A program made the translations under genes and the position numbers. This document shows, in pieces, positions 41,416 to 54,769 of a stretch of 64,000 nucleotides of DNA (position 1 is the first letter of the stretch; each line of letters begins with the position of its first letter). The stretch is from assembly GCA_963969595.1 (NCBI GenBank), contig OZ018412.1:4342501-4406500 (forward strand), read 5' to 3'. This stretch comes from Neckera pumila (Eukaryota; Streptophyta; Bryopsida; Hypnales; Neckeraceae). Below the pieces are notes generated by a model. That model searched no databases and was not told the DNA's origin. It saw only the letters and a list, made by a program, of their open reading frames with translations.

Positions 41416-42600
41416 TCCTAAAAATATGCTAAGGATGTTTTGTGTCGTTTGCATAGCCAACTAGGTTATGTGCATATTGAAAAATGGATGATATTCATCC
41501 AATTTCTTTTGTGCAACTTTATTGATGCTATATCCAAATTATTAAGTTAAGTTCAAGACTTTGAATTGTTTATTAATTTTATATGGGGTAGTTTCTAAAA
41601 AAATGGCACACTATTCAATGTATTTCAACATTTTGAGAAATTTTTCTCTTAAAACTTGATTTTGGCATTTGAAATGATTTCTTTTGCTTTTGAGCTAAAC
41701 TAATAAAACAAAGCTTATAAAGTTTAGTTTCTATTGCATTTGAAAATCTTTAAAAGTTCATTAAAAGATACATTTTGGCAAAGTTTGATTTTACGGATTT
41801 GTAATCACATTTTTAGATATAGAGTTGATACAAAATTTCCTTTATATTAAAATTATTTTCACTAAAATATATTTCTATTTTAAAAAATTTAGATTTTTGG
41901 ACTATGTTTTGTATTTGATATGAATTTTCTTCATTTTTTCTTTATAAATTCATAGCAATTTTAGAATTTCACCCAAAAACTTGAAAATTTTATGAAAAAT
42001 ATTCGATATATGATTTCAATTTTGAAAAATAAAACCAAAAATTCATTCATAAATAGACAAGAAATGGAGGAATAGAGTGAGAGACTTTCAAGTTTGACTA
42101 AATAATCATCAACTCTATCCTTTTAGAGGTCAAGACTTGTTAATTTACAGTCTCTTTTTAAAGGGACCTCAGTATTTTTTTGCATTTTTGACATTGAAAC
42201 AATGATTTTTTTGGAGCAAGTTTTTACCAAAATCCTGCTTGACTTTTGAAGTGGTTGCCTATACTATAAGAAAAAAAAATAATGGATGACATTGCAAAAA
42301 CATCTCAAATTTTTTTCAATATTGCCAAATTCTGAATGAGTTTTACTAAGTTGAGATAATTTTATAGATGAAATTATATATTGATGGACAGATGAACAAA
42401 AGTGGATGATTTCTTTTTACTTGGCCACATTTGAAGGTGTGTGTTGCGCTGTGAGGTACTTTTTCACTAACTTTTACTTTTTGTCAAGTACCATTAGTAT
42501 AGGAGTTCATCCGTGGATAAGCCAATGTAGTCTATCGTTAGTGCATCTAATGTCACTTTTAAAGTAGATTTAGGTTATGTGTAAACTAACTTTATAAATC
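41416..42600. other. AT-rich intergenic DNA, nothing recognised
   Basis: Poly-A/T-rich, without gene-like frames. Confidence 0.4.
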
Positions 42601-42619
42601 ATACCTGAAAATTTTAATC

Positions 42620-44200
42620 TTATACTTATTCTTTTTTTTTTTTTTTTTCTTCTTCCCAGGTTCTCTCAATTTGGTGGACAGTCCATTACCACTAATGCAG
42701 ACACAATGCTCTAAGAGTCCCAGTCCTATATAGTATTATAGGGTGGACAACACGTCTTTGGCAACACGTCAGGCTGGGCAACACGTCTTATACATGGATG
42801 CAGCCTATGACCTAATCATATATATACAAGATAATACTTTTAAAATATACAAATAATTCTTTAATTAACACCTTTTTATGTGTTGGGCAATAGGGCCAGT
42901 AATTGCTCTTTCTGAGCTTTTCGAATCTATGCGCAAGATGCCTATACGTGGCAGTCTCAGTGGGCAATACGTCCAGTATGCAAGGTATGAAATGTTTAGG
43001 ACAAAATACCAGATTCTTGGTCTTTGAGCTTTCTCCTTTCTTTTTAAGATTGGGCAACAAGTCTCAGGGCAATAGGTCCAAAACCACAAGGTAAGTCGTC
43101 CCTAAACATAGACAAACATATATCAAACACAAGAACATATAATCTCACGATTCTGTCCAATTCTAAATCCAAAATATGAATTACAAGTTTTATTTTATAA
43201 GTTGTAGGACTTATAGTTGCCCACAAAACTATAGCCTAGATCCAAACTAGGTTCATGGCCCAAGGGCCGTCCGAAAAAATTTGGACCTTTTTTTATCTTA
43301 TTTTAATCAAGGACAAAAGACTCAAATCCGTGGATTCGGACCCTATGACCGCGGCAAAGGACCTAAGACCGTGCTGTGGGGCCTATGGCCGCGACCATAC
43401 CCTACAACCGTGGTTGATAACCGGGCAACATGTCAGGGTATCGGGTCTTAACAGGGTATCGGGTCGCAACTGACTCAAATCCCTAAATTTTTTCCTCGTC
43501 GCGACCTCCTGCGACACTGCGAATCTGCGATCGTCAAGCATGGGCCAAACTTCTCCGCAGCGAAGCAACTGTTGCGACTCCTAATTCAGGTTCCGATTGC
43601 AGAAATGTGTTTTGAATTTTGATTAATTGAGCAATTTGATCTTCGCAAACCCACATCGATTGAATTCAGACCAACTCTGGAAATTTTGTGGGACATGCGT
43701 TGAATCCAAGCCAGACGTCGCAGTGCCAAGAAATTCGACCACGTCTCGTTCTAATTTGTGGATAGAATCAGAATTGCCGCATCTTCTCCGATCTGCTTCG
43801 TAGCAATAACCCCACGAGCTATCGCGATTTCCTCAATTGCGTTGCGCCTTCTCTAGCAATCCCGATCCAGAAATTGTCATGGATCGTACCTGATGCGACA
43901 AATTTCTTCTTGATTGATCGTGGGTTGAATTTTAAGCATAGAAATCAGCGCTCCTGCACCACTTCAGCAACCCGTCCGTCCAGGAGAGGCGATAAATGCG
44001 ATGTTGGCGCTTTACTCGCTGCTCCTTCTCTGCAGATCTCTGAATTTTGAATTTTGAATTGGACCGGTTGCTTTCGAGATCGCCAAAAATTTCACCACCC
44101 GCTCCGCATCGTGCTGCTTCTCCCGACGCCAAACTCACCGACTTCACTTCAATTCCGCCTTTCTCCTCTGAAGGGCTCGATCACGCAGCGCTGTGTAAGG
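42620..44200. other. GC-richer island of unknown nature
   Basis: A T18-rich tract followed by CTTCTTCCCAG at about 42,630-42,660 looks like a strong 3' splice site. Downstream are at least seven GGGCAAYANGTC-like motifs (42,747-43,430), a short run of CCTATGACCGCGG-type repeats (about 43,344-43,413), and sequence to 44,200 with composition like the gene 5' regions in this window. On the minus strand a 71-codon frame at 43,932-44,147 could be a first exon, but nothing identifies it. It is possibly a non-coding gene, a gene 5' end, or a transposon terminus. Confidence 0.3.
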
Positions 44201-44764
44201 TTTCTTTTTTTTTTTTTCTAAATTGAAATTTGAAAATCCTCACCGAATCTTACTTGTAAGATTTAATTGACTCACAGAATTGAAAACAATTTACAAGATT
44301 ACGAAACCAAACACGCACAGACACAAGTTTGCAAGATTTACACAGGAATAAATACTTTTTAATTACAATTGCAAAAAAACTGTGAAAACAATAGAGAGAG
44401 AGAGAATTCGTTTTTTGTTTTTTTCTTTGTATCTTTCGAAACGACAGGAAGAAGGCTCACGCCTCTTCCGATCGTTTTTGTTTTTGTTTGTCTTTTCATC
44501 CAATTCCGTGCCTCATTCATCCATCTTCATATTTTTCATCCGTTGTCAGATTTCATCCATCCACATTGTCCTATTCACACTGCTTAAAGTTCGAAAACTG
44601 CTTTTTAATGTTTTTAACCTACTTTTAAGCTATTTTTCTTACTTTTTAGACTACTTTCTACATACTTTTTCAATAAAAACTAAAAAGTAACCTAAAAACT
44701 AAAAAGTTTATTCTATATGCGCTACCAAGCTAAAAGCATAAAAAAATAATTGCATCCAGTTTGC

Positions 44765-45190
44765 AGTAACCTACACAAAATAGTGAAATTAGGTTGCCTT
44801 GTCAATTAGGTTGCCTTACCTGAGATAAATGACCTCATGGATCTATACTTATTCCACATGGAGGCGCATACCACTCTTTGAACCAAGCCTTGAATTGGTG
44901 CACAGATCTATGCCACACATGGCTCTGAATTGAGTGTGTCATTGTATAAAAGCAATGAATATTTCTAGAGTGCGGATTGTCAAGAAGTTAGTGTGGGGCA
45001 ACCTAATTTTACTATTCTATGTAGAGTAATGTGCCTTTTTCTACCACATATCATAATGCACCCAGTAATTTTAAAGTGCATAATTATTTTGTCTTCTATT
45101 GGCTACACTAATTTATTCCATTAGTGCATGTGATACTAATTACCTAATTTGATTCACAGTATTTTAAATTAGTGTAGGTTGGAATATTAC
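44765..45190. mobile_element. Possible MITE with AACCTACAC ends
   Basis: GTAACCTACACAAAATAGTGAAATTAGGT at the left is mirrored imperfectly near 45,130-45,190 (reverse complement AACCTACACTAATTTAAAATACTGTGAATCAAATTAGGT). A partial inverted relative is at about 49,345-49,610 (AATGAGGTTGTCCCATACTAATTTCTTGAC). Non-coding. Confidence 0.45.
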
Positions 45191-46560
45191 TCCATTGTAC
45201 ACAATTTCAGCCCAAAAAATTAGAAATTTGTAATATTAATTTTGTAGGTGAATTTGATATTGCTCTTATTAACCCTTAAAATTTTAAACCATTTTTAAGG
45301 TGTTTTGGATCTTGATTTTGTAAGTTACCAAGAGTTCCATCTTAGAGTAAGATGAGCCATTTTTAAGGCAAAATTAACCGTAGAATCCTGTAGAATGCCA
45401 AGTCCTTATCATCTCTACAAAGTTTGGTTTCAATCCAAGTCATAAATTACAAGATTATAACGTAAAAACAAAGAATACTTCAAGGAAATCAATATTTTGT
45501 TGTTGCTAAAATTGTGCTTTGATTGGCTCTTTTAGACGCATAACATTTTAGAAATTGGCATCCTATGCTCATTTTCAAGGTAACCAAGTTCGTCACTCTA
45601 CTTTCCGTCATTCTACTTTTGGCCCCAATTCCATCACTGAACTCATCCAAATATATTCTTTTTTTATAATAAAATCAGTCCATTAATGCCTACAAGGGAT
45701 AACATGTCAATCATGTATTGGTGAATATTTAAGTGCCATTAGATATATGGAAAGGCAGTTACGGGATATTTATAGAACATTTATAACTCCACTCTACATG
45801 TAGATTTGTAATTTTAAGGTAGACCACTTCAAAAATTTACAAAAATTACAACCTTTAATTGAAAAATTATAATTCCATCTGGGTTTGATTTGTGAAACAA
45901 GTGCACACTGCCTTTGAAAATTATGTGCCCCTTTTGGAGTTGGCCCCAAGATATCAAAAACTGCAAATCAAGGTGGTAATTGCAAGCAGTGCTTTCAATT
46001 TGCTTTATATACAGTAGGCACCCCAAAAATTGCTCCTAACCTAAAACTATCATCTTCATTCTATGTACATCTCCAAAATCAATTATGTACCTATGTAGAA
46101 GAAACAATTTTAGAACCAAATTTTGCCCCTGCATAAGTTTTGCATACTGTATCCAAATATTGCGTTCTTTAGTGCATTGGAACCTCCTTTCACTTTCCAT
46201 CAAGACAATATGAAAATCATGACCAGTCTAATTATAGTAACTAGGTACAGTACCAATTTGTGGCGTTGTGGATGTTAGGTAATTGGCTCAAAAAGCGTGC
46301 ATCTAAGCCCACCTACCTCATCTATGATAGTAGTAGATTTTCAGAGAACATGTCACCCTTTCCTAGATAGGGAACACATTTAGAACCCGCACCATTTAAA
46401 GACCTCTTACCTTACTCACCTTACAACCTACGATTTACTGAAAGTGCCAAGTCACTGGTGCCGGCATTGAGCTTGCCGGCCTGCCTGCCCGGGTACCGTA
46501 TTTTGCGCTTGGCTGGACTCCATTCACCGTAGAATCATGGTATGCAATGCTACAACCCAT
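45191..46560. other. Intergenic DNA with a lone TTAA-element end
   Basis: TTAA-CCCTTAAAATTTTAAACC at 45,269 resembles a TTAA-element start, but no partner end is seen. Otherwise nothing is recognised. Confidence 0.35.
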
Positions 46561-47132
46561 TCAGGGCTGCTTTACACCAAGAAGCTGGGCCAATTCTCCT
46601 TCAAGCCAATTGCACAAAATTTCAGCCCCTTTTGGGCTAGAGGCCGGCCTCAACTTCCCATTAGAATAAGATTATAATGGGGGCCAATTTTCCCATATGT
46701 AAAGGCCTTAAGGCCAAGAAACCAAGCCGATTCAATAAAAACTACAAAAGAAAGAGAGAGGGGCTGAAAGTTTCAGGGCCACTTTACACCTAGAAGCCGG
46801 TCCAAATCCCCATGAGGCCAATTGCACAAAATCCAACGATAATGATTAGTTGAAAAAAATAGTTTTTTATTAAAACAAATTTTTTAATTGAAATCTAACA
46901 TTGGCCCCAAGGCCAAGAATTGGCCTCCCATTTTTGGTGCACCCAATTCAGCGAGCTCAGGCCATGTCAGATCATGTCTTTTTTGGATAAAAAACTCAAT
47001 TCACCAAATTGGCCTAGCCTCTTGGTGTAAAGGGGTTGGGGCTGATTTTAGCCTTTTGTCCAATCAGAAGCCAGGATTCTTGGCCTCTGACACATGAAAT
47101 TGGCCCGGCCTCTTGGTGTAAAGCGGCCCTCA
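46561..47132. mobile_element. PIF/Harbinger-like MITE with 3-bp TCA target duplication
   Basis: The terminal repeat GGGC(T/C)GCTTTACACCAAGA begins at 46,564 and its reverse complement ends at 47,129; TCA flanks both ends (46,561-46,563 and 47,130-47,132). The GGGC terminus and 3-bp TNA duplication suit PIF/Harbinger. The terminal motif recurs inside at about 46,776 (also preceded by TCA) and, inverted, near 47,020, so the element looks partly duplicated or nested. No transposase is present. Confidence 0.6.
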
Positions 47133-50100
47133 GACGAGGATGGATCTAGAAGCTTCCGGAGGAGCGTTGACATTTTTGGAGAAAAATGATTCGGTCATCG
47201 CAAGTGCAATGACCTCACCTATATTAACTTAAGGGAGGCACATCCATTCTCGTCTATGTACTTGATTCCATTGTCATGTTTGAGCGCAGTACAATCTGGA
47301 AAGAAAATCTGAGCCTTTGCTACATACTGTCAAAATGTGGTAAACAAACGGGAGTGGGTGCGCCTACTTTATTTGGTTTCTCAATGAGGCAGCCTAGATC
47401 CCTTTGGCATCCTTGAAAAGGAACCCATAGTGAACACAATTGTCCTATATGGCTCCTCAACCAACCCCAAGCCTTGAATTGACAGGGAACTAACTAAGGT
47501 AGAAACACCCATTAGAGTCCCTGCTCCCATTCCTACACCTTATGCCTGTCACTAATTCTATCCTAACTTTCATTTGCTAACTGCTGATTTTTGTTGATTT
47601 CAGTTTAGGGTCTACCTATGTGACAGTTTCAGTGGTCTAGGGAGCCTTTTCTTTGAAAAATCATAGGAATTACATACCACATCAAAAAAATCTATTTTTT
47701 TTTTTAATATTCATCATTTTCTCTTGTTTTGGGTGCTTTCATCTTAGTCACTTTAAACTTTCAGGTCGTTCGGGTAGGGGCAATTAAATTCGTTTGGTTG
47801 TTCTAAATTTTTTTGATTGAAGGTTAACTTATTGGAAGCTTTTACTTTTCATTGAAAAAAAGCCGGTAAATATTTGATTTTTGGGAGGTCTTTAAACGCA
47901 TATATGTATCATCAGTGTAAAGCTTGCCAATTTTATTGGATTTCCTGGCTTTGAACAAAGCTTGCCAATTTCACTTGATTTCATGATTTTCACCATTGAA
48001 AATTTAAACATGCAATTCTTGATTTGGAGTTATTTGTGATTTCTATATTCTTTGAAAATTGCATTTCAATAATTGCAAGGTGGATTGTGCAATGAGTTTC
48101 ATAGCTATTCATTTGAATTCAAGGTTTTTGGAAGTGCATTTTAGTCTGCCAATACAATTTTTAATTGTTCATGTTTCTTCCAATTCTAAAAAACTCAAAC
48201 ATTGTAGGGAGGGGCAGCGTTCAAAAAATAGATTACTTACATTTTTCTTGTTATAATCTCACAACTCCTATGCTGAATTTCACACTCAAAATTAGTATGC
48301 ACAACATTAAGTAAGCATTTTAAACATCTTTTTAGTTACTGTGCAACTTATTTGGACACGATAATTCTTATTTGAACTATAAATTGGTGTCATGCAATGA
48401 AGAAACCTTTGAAGGTATTTTGACGTATAAAATAATTAAATGTTCACTCATTCAAAGCATTTGCTATAGAAATTAATTATATGTGTCATGTTCAATTCAT
48501 TCCAAGCATTTATTATAGAATTGAACATGAGACATATAATGATATAGATTTGTGATTTGTTGCAAAACATCCTAAGTACAATTGATCAATTGATTCTTGT
48601 GTTACAACCTAGAAGATGACCTCTATATGCCCAAACAAACCATACAATGGTCGTTGCCTTCCAACAATGATATTTCTTTTGTGTAAATTTCCAATTTTTT
48701 TCTGTAACAAAACTTTTAATTCAGGCAAAATCCTAAAAATTATACATATATATATATATATATATAATATTAATTTTAAACATTTGAATAAAATAAAAAA
48801 TAAATTTATCATTTTAGTTATTTGCTACCTTAAAACTTATAATACACTCATATTTTATTATCTAATATTTTTTTCTTCCAACAAACTACAAAATATTCTT
48901 CTACAATAAAAAATTTAATTTGCAATTTTCTAACAATGCCTTAAGAGTTTATCAATGCATTTTTTTTGACAAATCACAATATTTTTGAACTATTTATTTT
49001 TTGTGATGATTTTTTCAAGCTAGTGAACCTAAAATAACAAATATCTTAAATAATCTCCAATCAAAAAATAAGAATAGAAATCCATACACATAAATATACA
49101 TTTATAAACATGTATATGTATACGTATGTATGTGTATATATATATATATATATATTTTGTGGGTAGACTATATACATACATACACACACATACATACATT
49201 CATCACATTTATTAGTAAAAAATAACTTCTAAAATAACTTCTACACGTAATTTTTTTCAAGATTCTTAAGTAATTAAGTAGAATGACAATTCTTTTCCAA
49301 ATTTTTGATAAAATTATTTACAAATTTTGTAGCTTTAGTGGAATATTAATAACTACACAAATTAATGAAATGAGGTTGTCCCATACTAATTTCTTGACGT
49401 TTGACACTATATAAATATTAACTATTCCTGTACAAAAATGCACTACTTTTTAATTAGGTATTTGTTATCATTAGGACTCATGAACCTCTATATTTATAAA
49501 TGGAAATATCTATAGAAGTATTTCTTGACTTTGATGGCTTTCAAAGTTACTTTCTTTAGGTAAGGCAATCGAATTATTAAGCTAATCTAATCTCACTATT
49601 TTGTAGAATTTGACTCTGAATATTTATGATTTTTATTTTTTTATTCCAGAAATCACCCAAAAATTGTCAAAAATTAAAATAATTTGGTGAAAATTTTTTA
49701 ATCATTTTTTGGATATTTTTTCAAGATTGAGATTTTCAAATGACGTATGTTTAAATTTTCATAATTTCCTGGAGATTTAAGAGTGAATTATAAGAAATAT
49801 AGCTATATAGAGTCATATTTTAGTCAATTATAATACCTTCAATAAAATTTCTAAAATCCGAGAAATTCTTACCAAAAATTTCCAAAAAAACCTTCATTTT
49901 ATTTTAAAAAAACTTGGATAAACTTTAGTTGTAATAAAAATTATTTTTTACTACTAAATTTGATTAAAATTGTTAAAAATTAAAAAATGCAATTTAAAAG
50001 GATCATTCTATACAATTCGTTGTCTCAATTTTTGAAGTGTATGAATATTTATCAAAGCCACTGTATTTGTGCAATTTTTAAAAAAAAGTTTCACAAATTG

Positions 50101-50251
50101 CCTAGATTAATCTTGCTATTAGAATTCGTGAGCTTCAACCCCATCTTAAAGCAATTAATAATTTTATAGATTCCTCTCTTTCATACCTACTTTTAGGTAA
50201 CAGTTTAAAAAAATGAAAATCAAGTTAACTTTTTGAATGTTTTTCTAGACT
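47133..50251. other. AT-rich intergenic DNA
   Basis: Contains a short inverted repeat at 48,474-48,542 (ATTATATGTGTCATGTTCAATTC and its complement), small (TA)n runs at about 48,745 and 49,138, and the relative of the 44.8-kb MITE at about 49,345-49,610. No gene is recognised. Confidence 0.4.
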
Positions 50252-51181
50252 TTAACCCCTAAAGGACCAACATGCATTTTTTGGCCGTATAGAAATTTTG
50301 GGCAGGTACGTGTGACTAGAGATATCCATATTTGAGGCTGAAATTTTAGTGGAAGGTGGGGGCAAGGAATATCTTCATGTGTACTAAGTTTCATGACATT
50401 TCGAAATACGAGTCAAAAGTTGTGACCTAATATGTTCCTTTTTTTGTAACCGGGCAGTTTGGGCAGATCAGAAAAAATCATTTTTTCCGGAATTTTTTTT
50501 TTGAAATTGATTCTCTACATTTATATACTTAAAAAGCTTTGAATCATTCCATTTCAATCAATGAGTCAAAAGTTATGAGGGTTTTTGGTTTGCGGGCAGT
50601 TATGGATTGTCTACTCTAAAAAAAACTTTAAAGTCATTTTTTTAACTCAATTTTCAATATTTTTGGGAAAAAAAAACACACCTAAGATGTAGATTGATTA
50701 TTACAACATTACAACCGTTGGGATTCGCATTTTTAAATTCTATGATTAAATTTTTAACAATTTAGTATTTTGAATAATTTTCTACTTTTTTCTACTTACT
50801 ATTTTTTTCCTATATGTTTTACAATTCCAAATGATGTGAAAATTTTCAAGCATATAGACAACTTGTTTAGGAAACTGAATTAAAAGAAGCACCACCTTTA
50901 TCGGCATTTTTTCATTGAAAAGTGAGCTTGCAAAGTGCAGCTGCCCGGTTTTTCGCAGGATTGAAAAAATGGTTTTCAAGACTTTGAATGCTTATATCTT
51001 ATGATCCACACGGTGGAATTTTCTGAAATTTTTACCACATGTTTTCAAAATATCATACTACAAGATCCTACGGTTACATGTGTCAAAAATTGTTTTTTTC
51101 CAAAAATTTGGTAGTTGTATTAGAAATGGCAGTTTTGGAGCGTTTTTGGTGATTACATAGTCATGAAACTTTAGGGGTTAA
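50252..51181 (-). mobile_element. Family A TTAA element, inverted, well preserved
   Basis: TTAA-CCCCTAAAGGACCAACATGC opens it and CATGAAACTTTAGGGG-TTAA closes it. Over 930 bp it is close to 13,750-14,682 and to the reverse complement of 11,235-12,165. It is among the youngest-looking copies because both ends and both TTAAs are intact. Confidence 0.8.
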
Positions 51182-51189
51182 ACTCAATC

Positions 51190-52017
51190 CTGCAACATAA
51201 TAAGTTTTTATTTCAAAATGTATAGTGCAAAAATTTAATTTAAAGAGATTCAAAGTCTTATATTTTAGTCACGCAAGGTGCAATAAAACCTTGTTTCCTT
51301 TACTTAAACATGAATATTTTGCAATCTATGGGTCAAGGTTTCTAAAATATAATCTAAACATTCTTATAAATACTAATCTTATGTGAGGTCTAAAAACAAA
51401 CCCCAATTTTACATCACAAATTCCAATTTGGAGGTTTTTAGTACTATTTAGTACCCAAAAAATCAAATCTGGAGCTGAAATTTGGAGGGAATGGTCTTCT
51501 AGTACACTTGTAGCTATAACAGGAAGGAATTCTAAAAATAGTTAACTCCGTATCGTGTAGAAGTCTACAAAGAGAGCTTCTTTCTTCTGACATTTTAGAA
51601 TACATGAAATACTATTTTGGTGGTTCTTTTAATTAATTTGGTGAATGACCATCTCCTTAGAGTTATTAAAAATGGTCTAGTTTATTTTAATTACTTATTT
51701 TGTTTTCCTATTTTTAACTCATTAAAGCATCAAAGTGTCTATTTTCTTGAGATTTGGCACTTTTCTAGTTCTCCCACTTTGAGAATTTTTCTATGCTTTT
51801 CCTTCTCTAAATTTTTTCATCTTAAGGGTATATACATTGGCCATATTTTTTTTTATTAAAAATTATTTTTCTAATTTTAAAGTACTCTAGAAAAAAAAGC
51901 ATGAGTATTGTGAAAACGCAACAAATACTACAAGTATTTCTTGCATTCACCCTGCAATAAAAATGGTAGTTTTGAGTTTTTTTAATGAAAAAAAGACCTT
52001 GGAACTTTAGGGATTAA
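51190..52017 (+). mobile_element. Diverged family B TTAA element
   Basis: The right end GACCTTGGAACTTTAGGGA-TTAA at 52,014 and the preceding ATGGTAGTTTTGAGTTTTTT match the family B end. The left part is only loosely similar and its boundary against the family A element at 51,181 is unclear. Confidence 0.45.
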
Positions 52018-52559
52018 CTAATTTAGTTCTTGGTATGGATCATGATTATGCACTTTAGAGTCACCTTGATTGATCAGATATAGAATTCAACTCAAATGTT
52101 TCATTTGCATCCATTTATCAACAATGCCCCAAGTGCGACACCTACATTTGCACCCAAAAGTATTAGAAAACCTAAACATTGGTTGTTTAAGATGTAAACA
52201 ATCAAAACAGGAGAGTGTATAAATAGAAACTAGCTAGCCTTGGTACTTCAAGCAATCAACTTTTAAATCCTATAACTTATTCATTCAAGATCCAAATAAT
52301 GCATGCAAAAGGATGTTGGAATCCTCTTTCACTTGCCAACAAGAATGGTACATATTTACCTCCTAAAGGATGGATGGTATTTGCCCAACTACTAAAAAGC
52401 ATGTTAAACAAGCAAAGCAATGTGTGAAGAAATTTCAATCCATTTGACCATTTAGATTGAAAGATTATAACTTTTGAATTGAGCAAAGCAACTTTCTTTT
52501 CATTCCTGTAAATGGAGTTAATAGACTTCAAGACCTCTTAGAGTAAAATTTGTGCTGTA

Positions 52560-53219
52560 CACAATGAAGATTTGATATTAGGTTTACTCATTAAAAATTC
52601 AAAAAATAATATAGAGAGTCTAACTTATTCTAAATCACCCTACAATGCAAGGAGGTTAAATGAATAAAAAATGAGTCATTTTTTGATGATTTTGTGTGCA
52701 ATGAGGAAATTTTTAATTTTTAATATAAAAAATTTAAAAATTTGAGACAAACATTTGGAATATGTGGGAAAATTTTCAAGAACTTTGACTTCACAAATTG
52801 CAAGATAATAGGACATGAAGTTAAACTTCTTTTTTTGTAACTGCCTTGACTTAGCTAGCAAAGTTTGACTTCTCTTGGAATGTGATTTGAAAACTAAAAT
52901 TTGTTCTTTTTAGACAACTGCATACTATATTTTACTAGCTTGATACATGCCAAATTTCAAAAGTTGATGTGGATTTTAGCAAAAGATGCTCCAAAGATGA
53001 TCCAAATCGTTGGAGTTGCCCCCAAAGTTTAAGGCAAGGTAACTTTTGATCTGCGCACCTGATTGAAAAAAAACTCTATTTCCTCAATAGAAATATATAT
53101 TTATACCTTATGTCAAAATTTTGTGAACATTCAACCAAATTTGACTTTATAGAAGCATACCCAAATTTTCAATCGTCCGTTCACCAAACAATTGTCCTTT
53201 ACAGGTTAACTTTACTTTA
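52560..53219 (-). mobile_element. TTAA-type element, family C copy 2 (inverted)
   Basis: The right end CCAAACAATTGTCCTTTACAGG-TTAA at 53,216 and interior phrases mirror 26,973-27,545. A second TTAA with a CTTTAGGGG end follows at 53,224-53,227, showing that such elements abut each other. Confidence 0.55.
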
Positions 53220-53286
53220 GGGGTTAACATCACTAACTATGTTTAGTTGTTATTATTTAAAATTATAGATTTTCTTATAGAGGACA

Positions 53287-54216
53287 TTAACACCTAAAGG
53301 ACCGGCATGCATTTTTTGGTTGTATAGAAATTTTGGACAGGTACTTGTGACTAGAGATCTCCATATTTTTGGCTGAAATTTTCATAGAAGGTAGGCGCAA
53401 GGAATATCTTTCATGTGCACTAACTTTCATGACATTTGGAAATGTGAGTCAAAAGTTATGGCCTAATATGTTAATTTTAACGTAACTGGGCAGTCCGGGC
53501 AGATTTGAAAAAGTCATTATTTTCAAAAACAAAAATTTGAAATTGGTTTCCTAGAGTTATATATAAGTAAAAAGCTTTGAATCATCCCATTTTGATTGAT
53601 GAATCAAAAGTTATGAAGATTTTTAGTTTGCGAGTAGTTATGAATTCTCTACTCTTAAATAAACTTTGAAGTCCTTTGTCTTACTCAATTTTCAATATTT
53701 TTTTGAAAAAATAAAAATCATAGGATGTAGAATATTTTTTACAACATTTCAACCATTGGAATTAGCATTTTTCAATTCCATAATTAAATTCTTGACAATT
53801 TAGTATTTTGAATCATTCTCTATTACTATCAACTTACTATTTTTTTTATATGTTGTACAATTCCAAATGAAGTGAAAATTTTCAAGCATGTAGCCAACTT
53901 ATTTAGAAAAAAGAATCCAAAGAAGCACCATCATTTTGGACATTTTTCATCAAAAAGTGAGCTTGTGAAGTGCTACTGCCCTGTTTTTTGTAGGGCCAAA
54001 AAAATGGTTTCAGTAAATTTGAATGCTAATATCTTGCAATCCACGCGGTGAAAATTCCTAAAATGTTTACTATATGTTTTCAAGTCAGCATACTAAAAGA
54101 TCCTACGGTCACATGTATCAAAAAAAGTTTATATCTAAAAAGTAGATACTTATACTAAAAATGACAATTTTTGAGCGTTTTTGGTGAAAACACAGTCATG
54201 GAAGTTTAGGGATTAA
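53287..54216 (-). mobile_element. Family A TTAA element, inverted, diverged
   Basis: TTAA-CACCTAAAGGACCGGCATGC opens it and CATGGAAGTTTAGGGA-TTAA closes it. The full length is alignable to the other family A copies by its internal phrases (GGCAGATTTGAAAAAGTCATT, ACATGTTTTCAAG variants). Confidence 0.75.
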
Positions 54217-54469
54217 ACCCATCCCATTGAGGAGGATCAACAAGGTGAAAACGGAGGAATTTTTAATTTTTTGTAGATGAAATTTTTTGCAAATTTTGAA
54301 TTTCATATTTACAATCATAGGCCCCAAATTCGCTAGGAGGGTGAAGAAAATAGGACTCACAAAACATGTTTTTTTTGTTTTTTTTCACATTTATCCTGGA
54401 ATTACTATGTTTTCATCCTGTTGGTCCCACTTCATGAGATGGGTTTGACGTGAAAGGTAACGACCGACA

Positions 54470-54629
54470 CTAGAAGAAAACTGCATTGATTTCAACAAAA
54501 CCAACTTGATGTGTTTGTTGTGTCCAATGCAAAATCTGCATTTTTCAACTTCTTTCAACCCAAATTTTGCGTTGGACACAACAAGCACATCAAGTTGGTT
54601 TTGTTGAAATCAACGCAGTTTTCTTCTAA
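54470..54629. repeat. Foldback, ~66-bp arms
   Basis: TAGAAGAAAACTGCATTGATTTC...AATGCAAAATCTG (54,470-54,535) is mirrored at 54,562-54,629 around a 26-bp loop, with three or four mismatches. A second small inverted repeat (TTTTACTCAAATGA with TCATTTGAGTAAGA) lies at 54,650-54,713. Confidence 0.65.
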
Positions 54630-54769
54630 TGCGAGTGGAGAGGTTTTACTCAAATGAAGGACTCACCGAGGTTTGTAGGCTGAGGGTGGGTCCCTCATTT
54701 GAGTAAGACTTCTCTATGAGGTTGTTGCCTGTCGTAAAGACGCAGCAACGACCATTTCTTTTATAGGAG

